NCBI GenBank assembly: GCA_964221845.1
Contig: CAXPZW010000012.1
Coordinates: forward strand, 186,001 to 250,000
DNA from: CAXPZW01 sp964221845
GTDB lineage: Bacteria > Bacteroidota > Bacteroidia > Flavobacteriales_D > Sanyastnellaceae
Direction: 5' to 3'
Length of the DNA stretch: 64,000 nt
Shown here: positions 23,639-31,811 of the stretch, in pieces
How the letters are laid out: each line of letters begins with the position of its first letter
How positions within the stretch are numbered: position 1 is the stretch's first letter
Position numbers and translations under genes: made by a program
Notes under the pieces: generated by a model
Databases searched by the model: none
The model's input: the letters and a program-made list of their open reading frames with translations, nothing else
Told to the model about the DNA's origin: nothing

Positions 23639-24055
23639 ATGGAACGCATGCGTATGGATCGCTTGGAGGATTTGCCCGGTTGCGCCCGGGCGATCGCTGA
23701 GGTCATGACCGGAGGCGTCTGGGCCCTGAAGGGTGAAATGGGCGCGGGGAAAACCACCCTTGTTTCGGCGTTGTGCGCGCTGTGGGGGGTAGAAGATGCT
23801 GTCTCCAGCCCCACATTCTCCTTGGTCAACGAATACCGTACCTCAGCCGGAGATCCGGTGTACCACTTTGATTTTTACCGCATTGCGTCCGAGGAAGAAG
23901 CCATGGACATGGGTGTGGACGAGTATTTCTCCAGCGGCGCGTTGTGCCTGGTGGAATGGCCTGGCCGTATCCCCGGATTGCTCCCCGACTTGGCCGGAAC
24001 GGTTGAAATCGCCCTCGACGGGGGGACGCGTTGGGTGAAGGTCACCCGCGGTTGA
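23639..24055 (+). CDS. tsaE: tRNA t6A synthesis ATPase TsaE
   Basis: This 138-residue P-loop protein has Walker A GEMGAGKTTLV, SSPTFSLVNEY and HFDFYRI. Its ELGVDEYF-like segment appears as MDMGVDEYFSSGALCLVEWPGRI. TsaE works with TsaBD in making N6-threonylcarbamoyladenosine at tRNA position 37. It begins 2 bp after the porX stop (GTG at 23636 or ATG at 23639). The porX-tsaE-ald order is a recurrent arrangement in Bacteroidota. Confidence 0.93.
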   Translation: MERMRMDRLEDLPGCARAIAEVMTGGVWALKGEMGAGKTTLVSALCALWGVEDAVSSPTFSLVNEYRTSAGDPVYHFDFYRIASEEEAMDMGVDEYFSSGALCLVEWPGRIPGLLPDLAGTVEIALDGGTRWVKVTRG

Positions 24056-24088
24056 AAATCCGTAACTTCCCCTTACCGAAACCTCGCA

Positions 24089-25315
24089 ATGGATCAAAAG
24101 AAGGCAGCCATCAAGGCCCTGGCCCGCGAAGCAGCGTTGGCCCCGCAGGAAGAAATGCTTGAGGTCGGCCGGCACAAGAAGCAGCTGACCATTGGCATCC
24201 CCAAGGAAACGTCATTCCAGGAACGCAGGGTGGCCCTGACCCCTGATGCGGTTGCGCTGCTGGTGAGTCGCGGTCACCGCGTACAAGTGGAGAGCAACGC
24301 CGGCAAGAATGCCTCTTTTGAGGATGTCGAATACTCCGAAGCCGGTGCCGAAATCGTCTACGACACCAAGACCGTTTTCCAGGCCAATATTGTGTTCAAG
24401 GTGGCGCCTCCGAGTTTTGATGAGGTGCAGTTGATGCCGGGCAAGCAAACCCTGTTTTCGGCACTGCAACTCACCGTGCAAGCTGAGGACAGCCTGCGCA
24501 TGCTGATGACCAAAAAGATCACGGCCGTCGCGTGGGATTACATCCAAGATGAAACCGGCATTTACCCCGTCGTCCGCGCCATGGGCGAGATTGCGGGCAA
24601 CACCTCCATCCTGATTGCTGGCGAGCTGCTCAGCAATGTCAACGACGGCCCCGGCCATATGTTTGGCGGCATTTCGGGCGTGGCGCCAACCGAGGTGGTG
24701 ATCCTCGGTGCAGGCACGGTGGGTGAATTTGCCACGCGTGCTGCGCTTGGCCTGGGTGCCAGCGTCAAGCTCTTTGACAACAGCATTTACAAGCTCCGCC
24801 GCCTGCAAACCGACTTGGGCCACCGCCTGTGGACCAGCACCATCAACCCCGCTGTCCTGGCCGAAGCCTTGGAATCTGCAGACGTGGTGATTGGCGCGTT
24901 GCGCGCTCCGTTTGGACGCACCCCGTGTGTGGTGTCCGAGCACATGGTGGAGAACATGAAATCCGGCGCGGTGGTGGTGGACATTTCCATTGATCAGGGC
25001 GGCTGCTTTGAGACCTCGCGCATCAGCAACCACGATGCGCCCACCTTCACCGAGCACGACGTGATCCACTACTGCGTGCCCAACATTGCCTCACGCGTAG
25101 CCCGCACGGCCTCTACAGCGCTCAGCAATCTGTTTGCACCCATCATGCTGTCCATCGGAGAGTCGGGTGGTGTGACAAGCATCATCAAGAGCAACCCCGG
25201 CTTGCGCCACGGGGTGTACGTCTACAAAGGCACACTCACCAATGAAATCATCGGCGAGGCCTTCCACATTCCTTACAAGTCGATTGAGCTGTTGATCTCG
25301 GTCAACCCTTACTGA
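24089..25315 (+). CDS. ald: Alanine dehydrogenase
   Basis: This 408-residue NAD-dependent enzyme interconverts L-alanine and pyruvate plus ammonia. Visible features: IGIPKETSFQERRVALTPDAV (N-terminal catalytic domain), GQ-type LMPGKQTLFSALQLT, a Rossmann motif VVILGAGTVGEFATRAALGLGASV, and C-terminal VVVDISIDQGGCFETSR followed by HYCVPNIASRVARTAS. Bacteroidota versions have the extended N-terminus of about 30 residues seen here. The stop overlaps the convergent mutS by 7 bp. Assignment to alanine dehydrogenase over the related transhydrogenase alpha subunit follows from length and the complete single-chain layout. Confidence 0.9.
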   Translation: MDQKKAAIKALAREAALAPQEEMLEVGRHKKQLTIGIPKETSFQERRVALTPDAVALLVSRGHRVQVESNAGKNASFEDVEYSEAGAEIVYDTKTVFQANIVFKVAPPSFDEVQLMPGKQTLFSALQLTVQAEDSLRMLMTKKITAVAWDYIQDETGIYPVVRAMGEIAGNTSILIAGELLSNVNDGPGHMFGGISGVAPTEVVILGAGTVGEFATRAALGLGASVKLFDNSIYKLRRLQTDLGHRLWTSTINPAVLAEALESADVVIGALRAPFGRTPCVVSEHMVENMKSGAVVVDISIDQGGCFETSRISNHDAPTFTEHDVIHYCVPNIASRVARTASTALSNLFAPIMLSIGESGGVTSIIKSNPGLRHGVYVYKGTLTNEIIGEAFHIPYKSIELLISVNPY

Positions 25316-27996
25316 TCCTTCGAAGAGGCGGTCAGGATCTTCTTGATCTCGTTGAGCTTCATCAAAGCTTCAACGGGGGTGAGGTTGTTGATGTCTGTCC
25401 CCAAGATTTCTTCGCGTACTTGTTCCAGCACGGGATCGTCCAGTTGGAAGAAGCTGAGTTGGAACTCGCCTTCTTGCGCGGCGCCCGCGGGTTGCGGTTC
25501 GGCCACTTGGGGCAGGGCTGAGGCGCCTTGGCTGAGCCCGCCACTGTGGCTGCGCTCGAGTTGCACCAGGATTTCTTTGGCTCGGCGCACTACCCCTGCG
25601 GGCACACCAGCCATTTGCGCCACGTGGATTCCAAAGCTGTGGTTGGAGCCCCCTTGGCGCAGTTTGCGCAGGAAAATGACGCGGTCGTCCACCTCGTGCA
25701 CCGCCACGTTGTAGTTGCGGATGCGGGGGAACTGCGCGGCCATTTCATTGAGCTCGTGGTAGTGGGTAGCAAACAGCGTGCGCGGGCGGCAGCCTTGCTT
25801 TTCGTGCAGGTACTCGGCAATGGCCCAGGCGATGGAAATGCCGTCGTAAGTGCTGGTACCCCGTCCAATTTCATCGAGCAGCACCAGGCTGCGGTCGGTG
25901 GCGTTGTTGAGGATGCTCGCGGTTTCGTTCATCTCCACCATGAAGGTCGATTCGCCTGAGGAGATGTTGTCGGAGGCCCCCACGCGGGTGAACACCTTGT
26001 CTACCAAGCCAATGGTGGCGGCTTTTGCGGGCACAAACGAGCCCATTTGTGCCATCAGGGTGATCAGCGCGGTTTGACGCAGCAGGGCACTCTTACCACT
26101 CATGTTGGGACCGGTGATCATCAAGATCTGTTGTCCGTTGCCATCCAGGGTGATGTCGTTGGCCACAAAATCCTCCTCCGGGGGAAGGGTTTGCTCAATC
26201 ACCGGGTGGCGGCCTTCGGTGATGTGCAGTGCCGTGTCGTCGGTCAGGCGCGGGCGGGTGTAGTGGTTGGCCACCGCACACTTGGCCAGGGCTACCAGGC
26301 AGTCCAGGTGGGCTGCGGTGCGCGCATTCTGTTGAATGGCGTGCAGGTGACCGGTGACGTCCTGCACCAGGGTTTGGAAGAGTTCGGATTCCAGGGCGAG
26401 GATCTTTTCTTCGCCGCCCAGGATTTTGGCTTCGTACTCCTTGAGCTCTTCGGTGATGTAGCGCTCGGCTTGGGTGAGGGTTTGCTTGCGCACCCAGCTT
26501 TCGGGGACTTTGTCCTTGTGCGTGTTGCGCACTTCCAAGTAGTACCCAAATACGTTGTTGTAGGCCACTTTCAGCGACGGGATGCCGGTGGCGGCGGCTT
26601 CGCGTTCTTGGATTTGGACCAGGTAGTCCTTGCCCGAGTGCACCAACCCGCGGAGCTCATCGAGTTCAGCGTGGATGCCGTCGGCCATGACTCCGCCTTT
26701 GCTGATCAGCAGGGGAGGGTCTTCACTCAGGTGGCTTTCGATCAGACTGCCGACTTCTGCCACCGAAGCAAAGCGGTCGGCCAGGGCAGCGAGTCCGTTG
26801 TGGCCTGCGCTGCGCAAGTCTGATTGGAGGGGCGCCATGCTGGCCAGCGCGCGGCCCAAGTGGGCCAATTCTTTGGGGTTGATGCGTCCGCTTGCCACTT
26901 TGCCGCAGAGGCGCTCCAAGTCGCCCATGCCGTGTACTGTGTTGTGCAGGGACTCACACAGGTCGAGGTGGCCGGTGAGGTGTTCCACCACTTCCAAGCG
27001 GGCTTCGATGGCGGTGCGGTCGCGCAGGGGCATGAGCACCCAGTTGCGCAGCAAACGCGCACCCATGGGCGAGCGGGTGTGGCTCAGTACGTCCAGCAAC
27101 GTGCGGGCATCGGGGTGGGGCGAATCCACCAGCTCCAGGTTGCGGATGGTGAAGGCGTCCAACCACACACACGCGTCCTGCTCAATGCGCTGGATGCGGC
27201 TGATGTGGGAGATGCGGTCGTTCTTGGTTTCGCCCAAGTAGTGCAGGGCCGCCCCGGCTGCACGTACGCCCAAGTCCAAGTGCTCCACGCCAAAGCCCTT
27301 GAGCGTAGCGGTGCCGAAGTGGTTCAGCAGGCATTCGCGGGCGTATTCGGCGCTGAACACCCAGTCGTCCAGGCGGTAGGTGTAAAAGCGGTTGCCAAAG
27401 GCTGCGGTGAATTCCTGGTCGGCGTGGCGGCGGTAGAGGACCTCATTGGGGCTGAAGCTCTGGAGCAGCTTGCGCATCTCGGGCAGGGTGCCTTCGCTGA
27501 GCAGAAACTCGCCGGTGCTCACATCTAAGAAGGCCACCCCTGCGTGCTTTTTGTGGAGCACAACGGCGGCCAGGAAGTTGTTCTTACGGGTGTCCAAGAC
27601 CTTGTCGTTGAAGGTCACCCCGGGGGTCACCAGCTCGGTCACGCCGCGCTTGACGATGGTCTTGGTTTGTTTGGGGTCCTCCAGTTGGTCGCAAATGGCC
27701 ACGCGCAGTCCAGCGCGCACCAGCTTGGGCAAATAGGTGTCCAGCGAGTGGTGGGGGAACCCGGCCAGGTCGATGAATGCCGCTGCGCCGTTCTTGCGCT
27801 TGGTGAGCACAATGCCCAGCACTTTGGAGGCTTTGACCGCATCGTCACCAAAGGTCTCGTAGAAGTCGCCTACGCGGAAAAGCAGGATGGCGTCGGGGTG
27901 CTTGGCCTTGATGGCATTGAACTGCTTCATCAACGGCGTTTCGCCCGATTTCTTCGCGGAGGATTTGGTTTTGGATGTGGAGGCTGACTTGGCCAT
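25309..27996 (-). CDS. mutS: DNA mismatch repair ATPase MutS
   Basis: This 895-residue MutS1 has the mismatch-binding domain with the Phe-x-Glu wedge (RVGDFYETFGDDA), connector and lever/clamp domains, and the ATPase core: Walker A TGPNMSGKSALLRQ, signature STFMVEMNETASIL, Walker B VLLDEIGRGTSTYDG and ATHYHELNEM. The C-terminal tail (FQLDDPVLEQVREEILGTDINNLTPVEALMKL) is the usual dimerisation helix. The Lys/Ser/Thr-rich N-terminus (about 20 residues) is an extension. It is preceded on its strand by a terminator-like hairpin and two DnaA-box-like sites. Confidence 0.97.
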   Translation of the reverse strand: MAKSASTSKTKSSAKKSGETPLMKQFNAIKAKHPDAILLFRVGDFYETFGDDAVKASKVLGIVLTKRKNGAAAFIDLAGFPHHSLDTYLPKLVRAGLRVAICDQLEDPKQTKTIVKRGVTELVTPGVTFNDKVLDTRKNNFLAAVVLHKKHAGVAFLDVSTGEFLLSEGTLPEMRKLLQSFSPNEVLYRRHADQEFTAAFGNRFYTYRLDDWVFSAEYARECLLNHFGTATLKGFGVEHLDLGVRAAGAALHYLGETKNDRISHISRIQRIEQDACVWLDAFTIRNLELVDSPHPDARTLLDVLSHTRSPMGARLLRNWVLMPLRDRTAIEARLEVVEHLTGHLDLCESLHNTVHGMGDLERLCGKVASGRINPKELAHLGRALASMAPLQSDLRSAGHNGLAALADRFASVAEVGSLIESHLSEDPPLLISKGGVMADGIHAELDELRGLVHSGKDYLVQIQEREAAATGIPSLKVAYNNVFGYYLEVRNTHKDKVPESWVRKQTLTQAERYITEELKEYEAKILGGEEKILALESELFQTLVQDVTGHLHAIQQNARTAAHLDCLVALAKCAVANHYTRPRLTDDTALHITEGRHPVIEQTLPPEEDFVANDITLDGNGQQILMITGPNMSGKSALLRQTALITLMAQMGSFVPAKAATIGLVDKVFTRVGASDNISSGESTFMVEMNETASILNNATDRSLVLLDEIGRGTSTYDGISIAWAIAEYLHEKQGCRPRTLFATHYHELNEMAAQFPRIRNYNVAVHEVDDRVIFLRKLRQGGSNHSFGIHVAQMAGVPAGVVRRAKEILVQLERSHSGGLSQGASALPQVAEPQPAGAAQEGEFQLSFFQLDDPVLEQVREEILGTDINNLTPVEALMKLNEIKKILTASSKDQ

Positions 27997-28004
27997 GAGG
28001 GGAT

Positions 28005-28040
28005 AAAAGAAAGCTGCTGCAACCCGGGGGCGCAGCAGCC
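28005..28040 (-). terminator. Terminator-like hairpin between clpX and mutS
   Basis: GCTGCTGC (28013-28020) pairs with GCAGCAGC (28032-28039), 11-nt loop. Read on the minus strand the stem is followed by TTTCTTTT (28012-28005). It would end clpX transcription just before the mutS start at 27996. Confidence 0.55.
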
Positions 28041-28173
28041 TTCAAAGAAATCATGTAAAAAATTCGTTTATCGCCATTTCGAATGTACGAAGGGGGCTTC
28101 CCGAGCCCAATTTGGCAAACCCGAGGATATTCACATTCTATCCACAGGCTATGAACACGTTGTCAACAGGGAC

Positions 28174-29406
28174 TTAGGCCACTTTGAGCGTGCTGATCTT
28201 GCTCTTGGAGAATTTCTCGCGGGCGTACGACAAGGTCACCTTGAACTCCTTGACGCTGTCGTCAGAGGGCAGCTCAAACATGGCATCGGTCATGATGGCC
28301 TCGGTGATGGAGCGCAGTCCACGTGCGCCGAGCTTGTACTCCACGGCCTTCTCCACGATGAAGTCCAACACGCGCTTGTCGAAGGTCAGGCGCACGTCGT
28401 CCATTTCAAACAGGCGCACGTACTGACGGATCAGGGCGTTCTTGGGTTCGGTGAGGATGCGGCGCAGGGTTTCGGCGTCGAGTGGGTTCAGGTGGGTGAG
28501 CACCGGGAAGCGGCCGATGAGCTCAGGAATCAACCCGAAGGACTTGAGGTCCATGGGTGAGACATACTTGAGCAGGTTGGACTCTTCTTCCTGGGTGATG
28601 CCCGATCCGTAGCCGATGGTGGTGGTGCGCACGCGGCGCTCGATGTTCTTTTCGATGCCCGAAAACGCGCCGCCACACACAAACAGGATGTTGCGGGTGT
28701 TGACTGCGATCAATTTTTGCTCGGGGTGCTTGCGGCCCCCTTGGGGCGGTACGTTCACCACGCTGCCTTCCAGCAGCTTGAGCAGGGCTTGCTGCACGCC
28801 CTCACCACTCACATCACGGGTGATGGAAGGGTTGTCGGACTTGCGCGCGATTTTGTCGATCTCGTCGATGAACACGATGCCGCGCTCGGCGGCGGTCACG
28901 TCAAAGTCGGCTGCTTGAAGCAGTCGTGAGAGGATGCTTTCTACGTCTTCGCCCACGTAACCGGCCTCGGTAAGGATGGTGGCGTCGGCAATGCAGAAGG
29001 GCACGTTGAGCATGCGGGCCACGGTCTTGGCCAGCAGGGTCTTGCCCGTGCCGGTTTCGCCCACCAGCACGATGTTGGACTTCTCGATTTCGATGTCGTC
29101 CTCCTCGCGGGTGTCGGGCTGGAGCAGTCGCTTGTAGTGGTTGTACACCGCTACCGACAGCACCTTTTTGGCCTCGTCTTGGCCAATCACAAACTCATCC
29201 AGCATGGTTTTGATCTCGGCGGGCTTTTGGAGCTTGAGGCTCAACTCGGCGGGGTCCGAGGACTTGACCTGCATTTCTTCGGTCACGATGCTGCCGGCCT
29301 GCTCAACGCAAGAGTCGCAGATGTGACCGGTGATGCCGGCAATGAGGATGTTGACTTCGCTCTTCTTGCGTCCGCAAAAGGAGCAGCTGATTTCTCGATC
29401 GTTCAT
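28174..29406 (-). CDS. clpX: ATP-dependent protease unfoldase ClpX
   Basis: This 410-residue AAA+ protein recognises, unfolds and feeds substrates to ClpP. The N-terminal C4 zinc-binding domain is seen as CSFCGRKKSEV with ICDSC. AAA+ motifs: Walker A GETGTGKTLLAK, pore loop GYVGEDVESIL, Walker B GIVFIDEIDKIARK. The sensor-2/C-domain includes ARGLRSITEAIM. ATG at 29406 was chosen (MNDREISCSFCG). It is separated from clpP by a hairpin and has its own perfect promoter, so it can be expressed independently. Confidence 0.97.
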   Translation of the reverse strand: MNDREISCSFCGRKKSEVNILIAGITGHICDSCVEQAGSIVTEEMQVKSSDPAELSLKLQKPAEIKTMLDEFVIGQDEAKKVLSVAVYNHYKRLLQPDTREEDDIEIEKSNIVLVGETGTGKTLLAKTVARMLNVPFCIADATILTEAGYVGEDVESILSRLLQAADFDVTAAERGIVFIDEIDKIARKSDNPSITRDVSGEGVQQALLKLLEGSVVNVPPQGGRKHPEQKLIAVNTRNILFVCGGAFSGIEKNIERRVRTTTIGYGSGITQEEESNLLKYVSPMDLKSFGLIPELIGRFPVLTHLNPLDAETLRRILTEPKNALIRQYVRLFEMDDVRLTFDKRVLDFIVEKAVEYKLGARGLRSITEAIMTDAMFELPSDDSVKEFKVTLSYAREKFSKSKISTLKVA

Positions 29407-29426
29407 GGAATGATGCGGGTCTGGAA

Positions 29427-29455
29427 CAAAAGTACGAAGTATTCTACGGGGCAAA
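29427..29455 (-). promoter_or_regulatory. Bacteroidota-type promoter of clpX
   Basis: On the minus strand, -33 TTTG (29455-29452), 17-bp spacer, -7 TACTTTTG (29434-29427), a full match to the TTTG-N17-TAnnTTTG consensus, about 20 bp before the clpX ATG. Confidence 0.75.
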
Positions 29456-29460
29456 TGAAA

Positions 29461-29482
29461 GAAGGGGGCACGGGCCCCCTTC
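29461..29482 (-). terminator. Hairpin terminating clpP, next to the clpX promoter
   Basis: Perfect 9-bp stem GAAGGGGGC (29461-29469) and GCCCCCTTC (29474-29482) with a 4-nt loop, 23 bp past the clpP stop. The T-tract is weak, so it may only attenuate read-through into clpX. Confidence 0.6.
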
Positions 29483-29505
29483 CTCAATGCGCGTCAGACA
29501 TGGAC

Positions 29506-30186
29506 TTATCCTTTCTTCTCGAGGACTTCGTCGATCATGCCGTACTCCTTGGCCTCCGAGGCGATCATCCAGTAATCGCGGTCTGAGTCCTCCCACACCT
29601 TGTCGTAGGTCTGGCCGGAGTGGGTCGCGATGATGTTGTAGAGCTCCTTTTTGAGCTTTTGAATCTCGCGGGCGGTGATTTCAATGTCCGAAGCCTGTCC
29701 GCGTGCGCCACCGAGGGGTTGGTGGATCATCACACGTGAGTGCTTCAGGCCGGTGCGCTTGCCAGCGGCGCCAGCACAGAGCAGCACAGCGCCCATGGAC
29801 GCGGCCATACCGGTACAGATGGTGGCCACATCGGGGTTGATGTACTGCATGGTGTCGTAAATGCCCAGTCCGGCGTAAACGCTACCACCTGGTGAGTTTA
29901 CGTAGATCTGGATGTCCTTCGAGGCGTCAGCCGACTCGAGGAACAGGAGTTGCGCCTGGATGATGTTGGCGATGTAATCGTCGATGCCAGTGCCCAGGAA
30001 AATGATGCGGTCGGCCATCAGGCGCGAGAACACGTCTACTTCACGGAAGGGCATGTTGCGCTCCTCAATCACGGTGCGGGTCATGTTTTCCGGCCCGTAG
30101 ATGTGCGAGATGACGTCGTCCACAACCGTACCCTGGATGCCTTGGTGGCCCACAGCGTACTTGCGGAATTCTTTGCGTGTATACAT
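29506..30186 (-). CDS. clpP: ATP-dependent Clp protease proteolytic subunit
   Basis: This 226-residue serine protease has the catalytic triad visible as Ser in GMAASMGAVLLCAG, His in RVMIHQPLGGARGQASDIEI and Asp in EDSDRDYWMIASEAKEYGMID. It also has the interaction segment RIIFLGTGIDDYIANIIQAQLLFLES. ATG at 30186 (MYTRKEFRKYAV) is preferred over an upstream start. The protein forms the tetradecameric barrel degrading substrates delivered by ClpX. Here clpP precedes clpX directly, whereas trigger factor (tig) is encoded 20 kb away, unlike the common tig-clpP-clpX cluster. A 15-bp palindrome lies just upstream. Confidence 0.97.
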   Translation of the reverse strand: MYTRKEFRKYAVGHQGIQGTVVDDVISHIYGPENMTRTVIEERNMPFREVDVFSRLMADRIIFLGTGIDDYIANIIQAQLLFLESADASKDIQIYVNSPGGSVYAGLGIYDTMQYINPDVATICTGMAASMGAVLLCAGAAGKRTGLKHSRVMIHQPLGGARGQASDIEITAREIQKLKKELYNIIATHSGQTYDKVWEDSDRDYWMIASEAKEYGMIDEVLEKKG

Positions 30187-30204
30187 AAATGCGATTTGGG
30201 GTGT

Positions 30205-30219
30205 TGGGTTAGTAACCCA
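30205..30219. promoter_or_regulatory. Palindrome in the clpP upstream region
   Basis: TGGGTTA-G-TAACCCA is a perfect 7+1+7 bp palindrome 18 bp before the clpP ATG. It is the right size for an operator or a leader hairpin; no binding protein can be named from the sequence. Confidence 0.35.
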
Positions 30220-30293
30220 CCAAAGGAACAACGTTTGTTGCCACCAATATCACAAAAAGAATGAACCCCCCGGCGTCAGACAACGGCTGGTAA

Positions 30294-31346
30294 TCAACCG
30301 TCGGTGTTGTCTAAAAATCGCGCCTTGACCTTGCGGCCTTTTTTGAAGCCTTCGGGGTTTTGCTGCCAGGCCTTGCGAATGGCCTCTTGCTCCTCCTCGG
30401 ACAGGTGGATGATTTCCTGGCATTCGGGGCCGCAAGTGCCCTCGTACTTCTCGGCGCACTCGGCGCATTGGATGAACAGGGTGTGGCAGGCCAGGTTGGC
30501 GCAGTTGGTGTGGTCGTCGGCGGGTTTGCCGCACTGGTGACACTGGGCAATGACGTCGTCAGAAATGCGCTCGGCCATGCGCTCGTCAAACACGAAGTTC
30601 TTGCCGATGAACTTGTTGCGCAGGCCCGCTTCCTGGGCGCGGCGGGTGTATTCGATGATGCCGCCTTCGAGCTGGTACACGTTGTCGTAGCCTTTGTGGC
30701 GCAGGTACGCGCTGGCTTTTTCACAACGGATGCCGCCGGTGCAGTACATCACAATGGGGCCTTCTTTGTGCTGCTCGGCCAGTTTTTCGAGCTCTTCGAT
30801 TTCTTCGCGGAAGGTATCTACGTCTGGGCAAACGGCGCCTTCGAAATGGCCCACTTCGCTTTCGTAGTGGTTGCGCATGTCCACCAGTAGGGTGTCTTCG
30901 CGGTCGGTGATTTCGTTGAATTCGGCGACTTTGAGGTGCTCGCCGCAGTTGGTGGCGTCAAATGCGGGGTCGTGGATGCCGTCGGCCACGATCTTCTCCT
31001 TGATTTTGATGGTGAGCTTGAAGAAGGACTTGCCGTCGTCTTCCACCGCTACGTTCAAGCGCAGGCCGTTGAGCCATTCAATGCTGTAGAGGTGATCGCG
31101 GAAGGCTTCAAACCGGTCGGAGGGCACCGAGACTTGGGCGTTTATGCCTTCGGCGGCTACGTAGGTGCGCCCGAGCACACCCATCTCCTGCCAGTCGTTG
31201 AAGAGGTCGTCGCGGAATTGCTGGACGTCAGCGATGTTCCAGTATTTGTAGAACGATACTGTCGTGCGGGCCTGCTCACTTTGGGCGAGCTGCTCGCGGA
31301 GGACTTTGCGGTCGACGCGGTTGTGTAGCGGTTTTTGCGATGCCAT
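30294..31346 (-). CDS. trhO: tRNA uridine-34 hydroxylase (rhodanese family)
   Basis: This 350-residue TrhO/YceA protein makes 5-hydroxyuridine at the wobble position of certain tRNAs. It has the N-terminal acylphosphatase-like part (YKYWNIADVQQFRDDLFNDWQEMGVLGR, YVAAEGINAQVSVP), then the rhodanese domain (LLVDMRNHYESEVGHFEGAV) with the active-site Cys in IVMYCTGGIRCEKASAYL. The C-terminal extension is Cys-rich (QCHQCGK, NCANLACH, QCAECAEKY) and probably binds zinc. ATG at 31346 (MASQKPLHN) was chosen; a longer start would run through the promoter region. Confidence 0.92.
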   Translation of the reverse strand: MASQKPLHNRVDRKVLREQLAQSEQARTTVSFYKYWNIADVQQFRDDLFNDWQEMGVLGRTYVAAEGINAQVSVPSDRFEAFRDHLYSIEWLNGLRLNVAVEDDGKSFFKLTIKIKEKIVADGIHDPAFDATNCGEHLKVAEFNEITDREDTLLVDMRNHYESEVGHFEGAVCPDVDTFREEIEELEKLAEQHKEGPIVMYCTGGIRCEKASAYLRHKGYDNVYQLEGGIIEYTRRAQEAGLRNKFIGKNFVFDERMAERISDDVIAQCHQCGKPADDHTNCANLACHTLFIQCAECAEKYEGTCGPECQEIIHLSEEEQEAIRKAWQQNPEGFKKGRKVKARFLDNTDG

Positions 31347-31368
31347 AGCCTGACAAAAATTCGGGCTA

Positions 31369-31376
31369 CAAAGATA
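31369..31376 (-). promoter_or_regulatory. -7 element of the trhO promoter
   Basis: TATCTTTG on the minus strand (31376-31369) matches TAnnTTTG exactly, 23 bp before the trhO start. No clear -33 TTTG is seen. Confidence 0.5.
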
Positions 31377-31421
31377 CTTCTTTCTTTTCCGGAGCGCGAT
31401 AAGGTTAACGAATGTCAAGTT

Positions 31422-31451
31422 TGACGGGCATTTGGAGCAAAAAGCCCGTCA
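31422..31451. other. Hairpin in the trhO upstream intergenic region
   Basis: TGACGGGC (31422-31429) and GCCCGTCA (31444-31451) form a perfect 8-bp stem with a 14-nt loop and no T-tract. It lies in the 270-bp gap between divergent trhO and the 64-residue gene; nothing else is evident in the gap. Confidence 0.4.
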
Positions 31452-31616
31452 GAAGCGTTAAAAATGGCGACACCGGGTTTTGTCCTACAAAATTGGAGCG
31501 GTTTCTGTGCGTTATTGAAACGCCTGCCCAAAATCCGAATGTGGATAATACGGTGGGGCTTGGGTTGACAGATGTGACACTGCAAAGTAAATTGAACCCG
31601 TAACACCGCAAGTAAA

Positions 31617-31811
31617 ATGCTTGAATTCTGCAAGAAAGTGCTCACCAACGTGAGCTTTGATCGCATGCTCTTCACCAAAGAGCTCCAAAAAGCGATCAAG
31701 TGGGTGAAGAAAGAGGAACTGACCGCTCTGCGTGAGTGGTGCCTCCACCAATTCGGTGCCCGCTACGGTGATGTGATCGACGAATCATTCCACTTACTCG
31801 CCCTCGCCTGA
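31617..31811 (+). CDS. Small conserved hypothetical protein
   Basis: This 64-residue ORF has a balanced, basic helical composition (MLEFCKKVLTNVSFDRMLF, then KELQKAIKWVKKEELTALRE and WCLHQFGARYGDVID). The pattern is familiar to me from short hypothetical proteins of Flavobacteriia, and coding potential looks real, with a start after the promoter-bearing gap. There is no signal peptide or membrane helix. The last 18 bp overlap the convergent queG end. Function unknown. Confidence 0.65.
   Translation: MLEFCKKVLTNVSFDRMLFTKELQKAIKWVKKEELTALREWCLHQFGARYGDVIDESFHLLALA

Noticed and set aside
31412..31603. 63-residue frame in the trhO upstream gap
   Set aside because: It overlaps the hairpin region, has poor codon use and no recognisable features.
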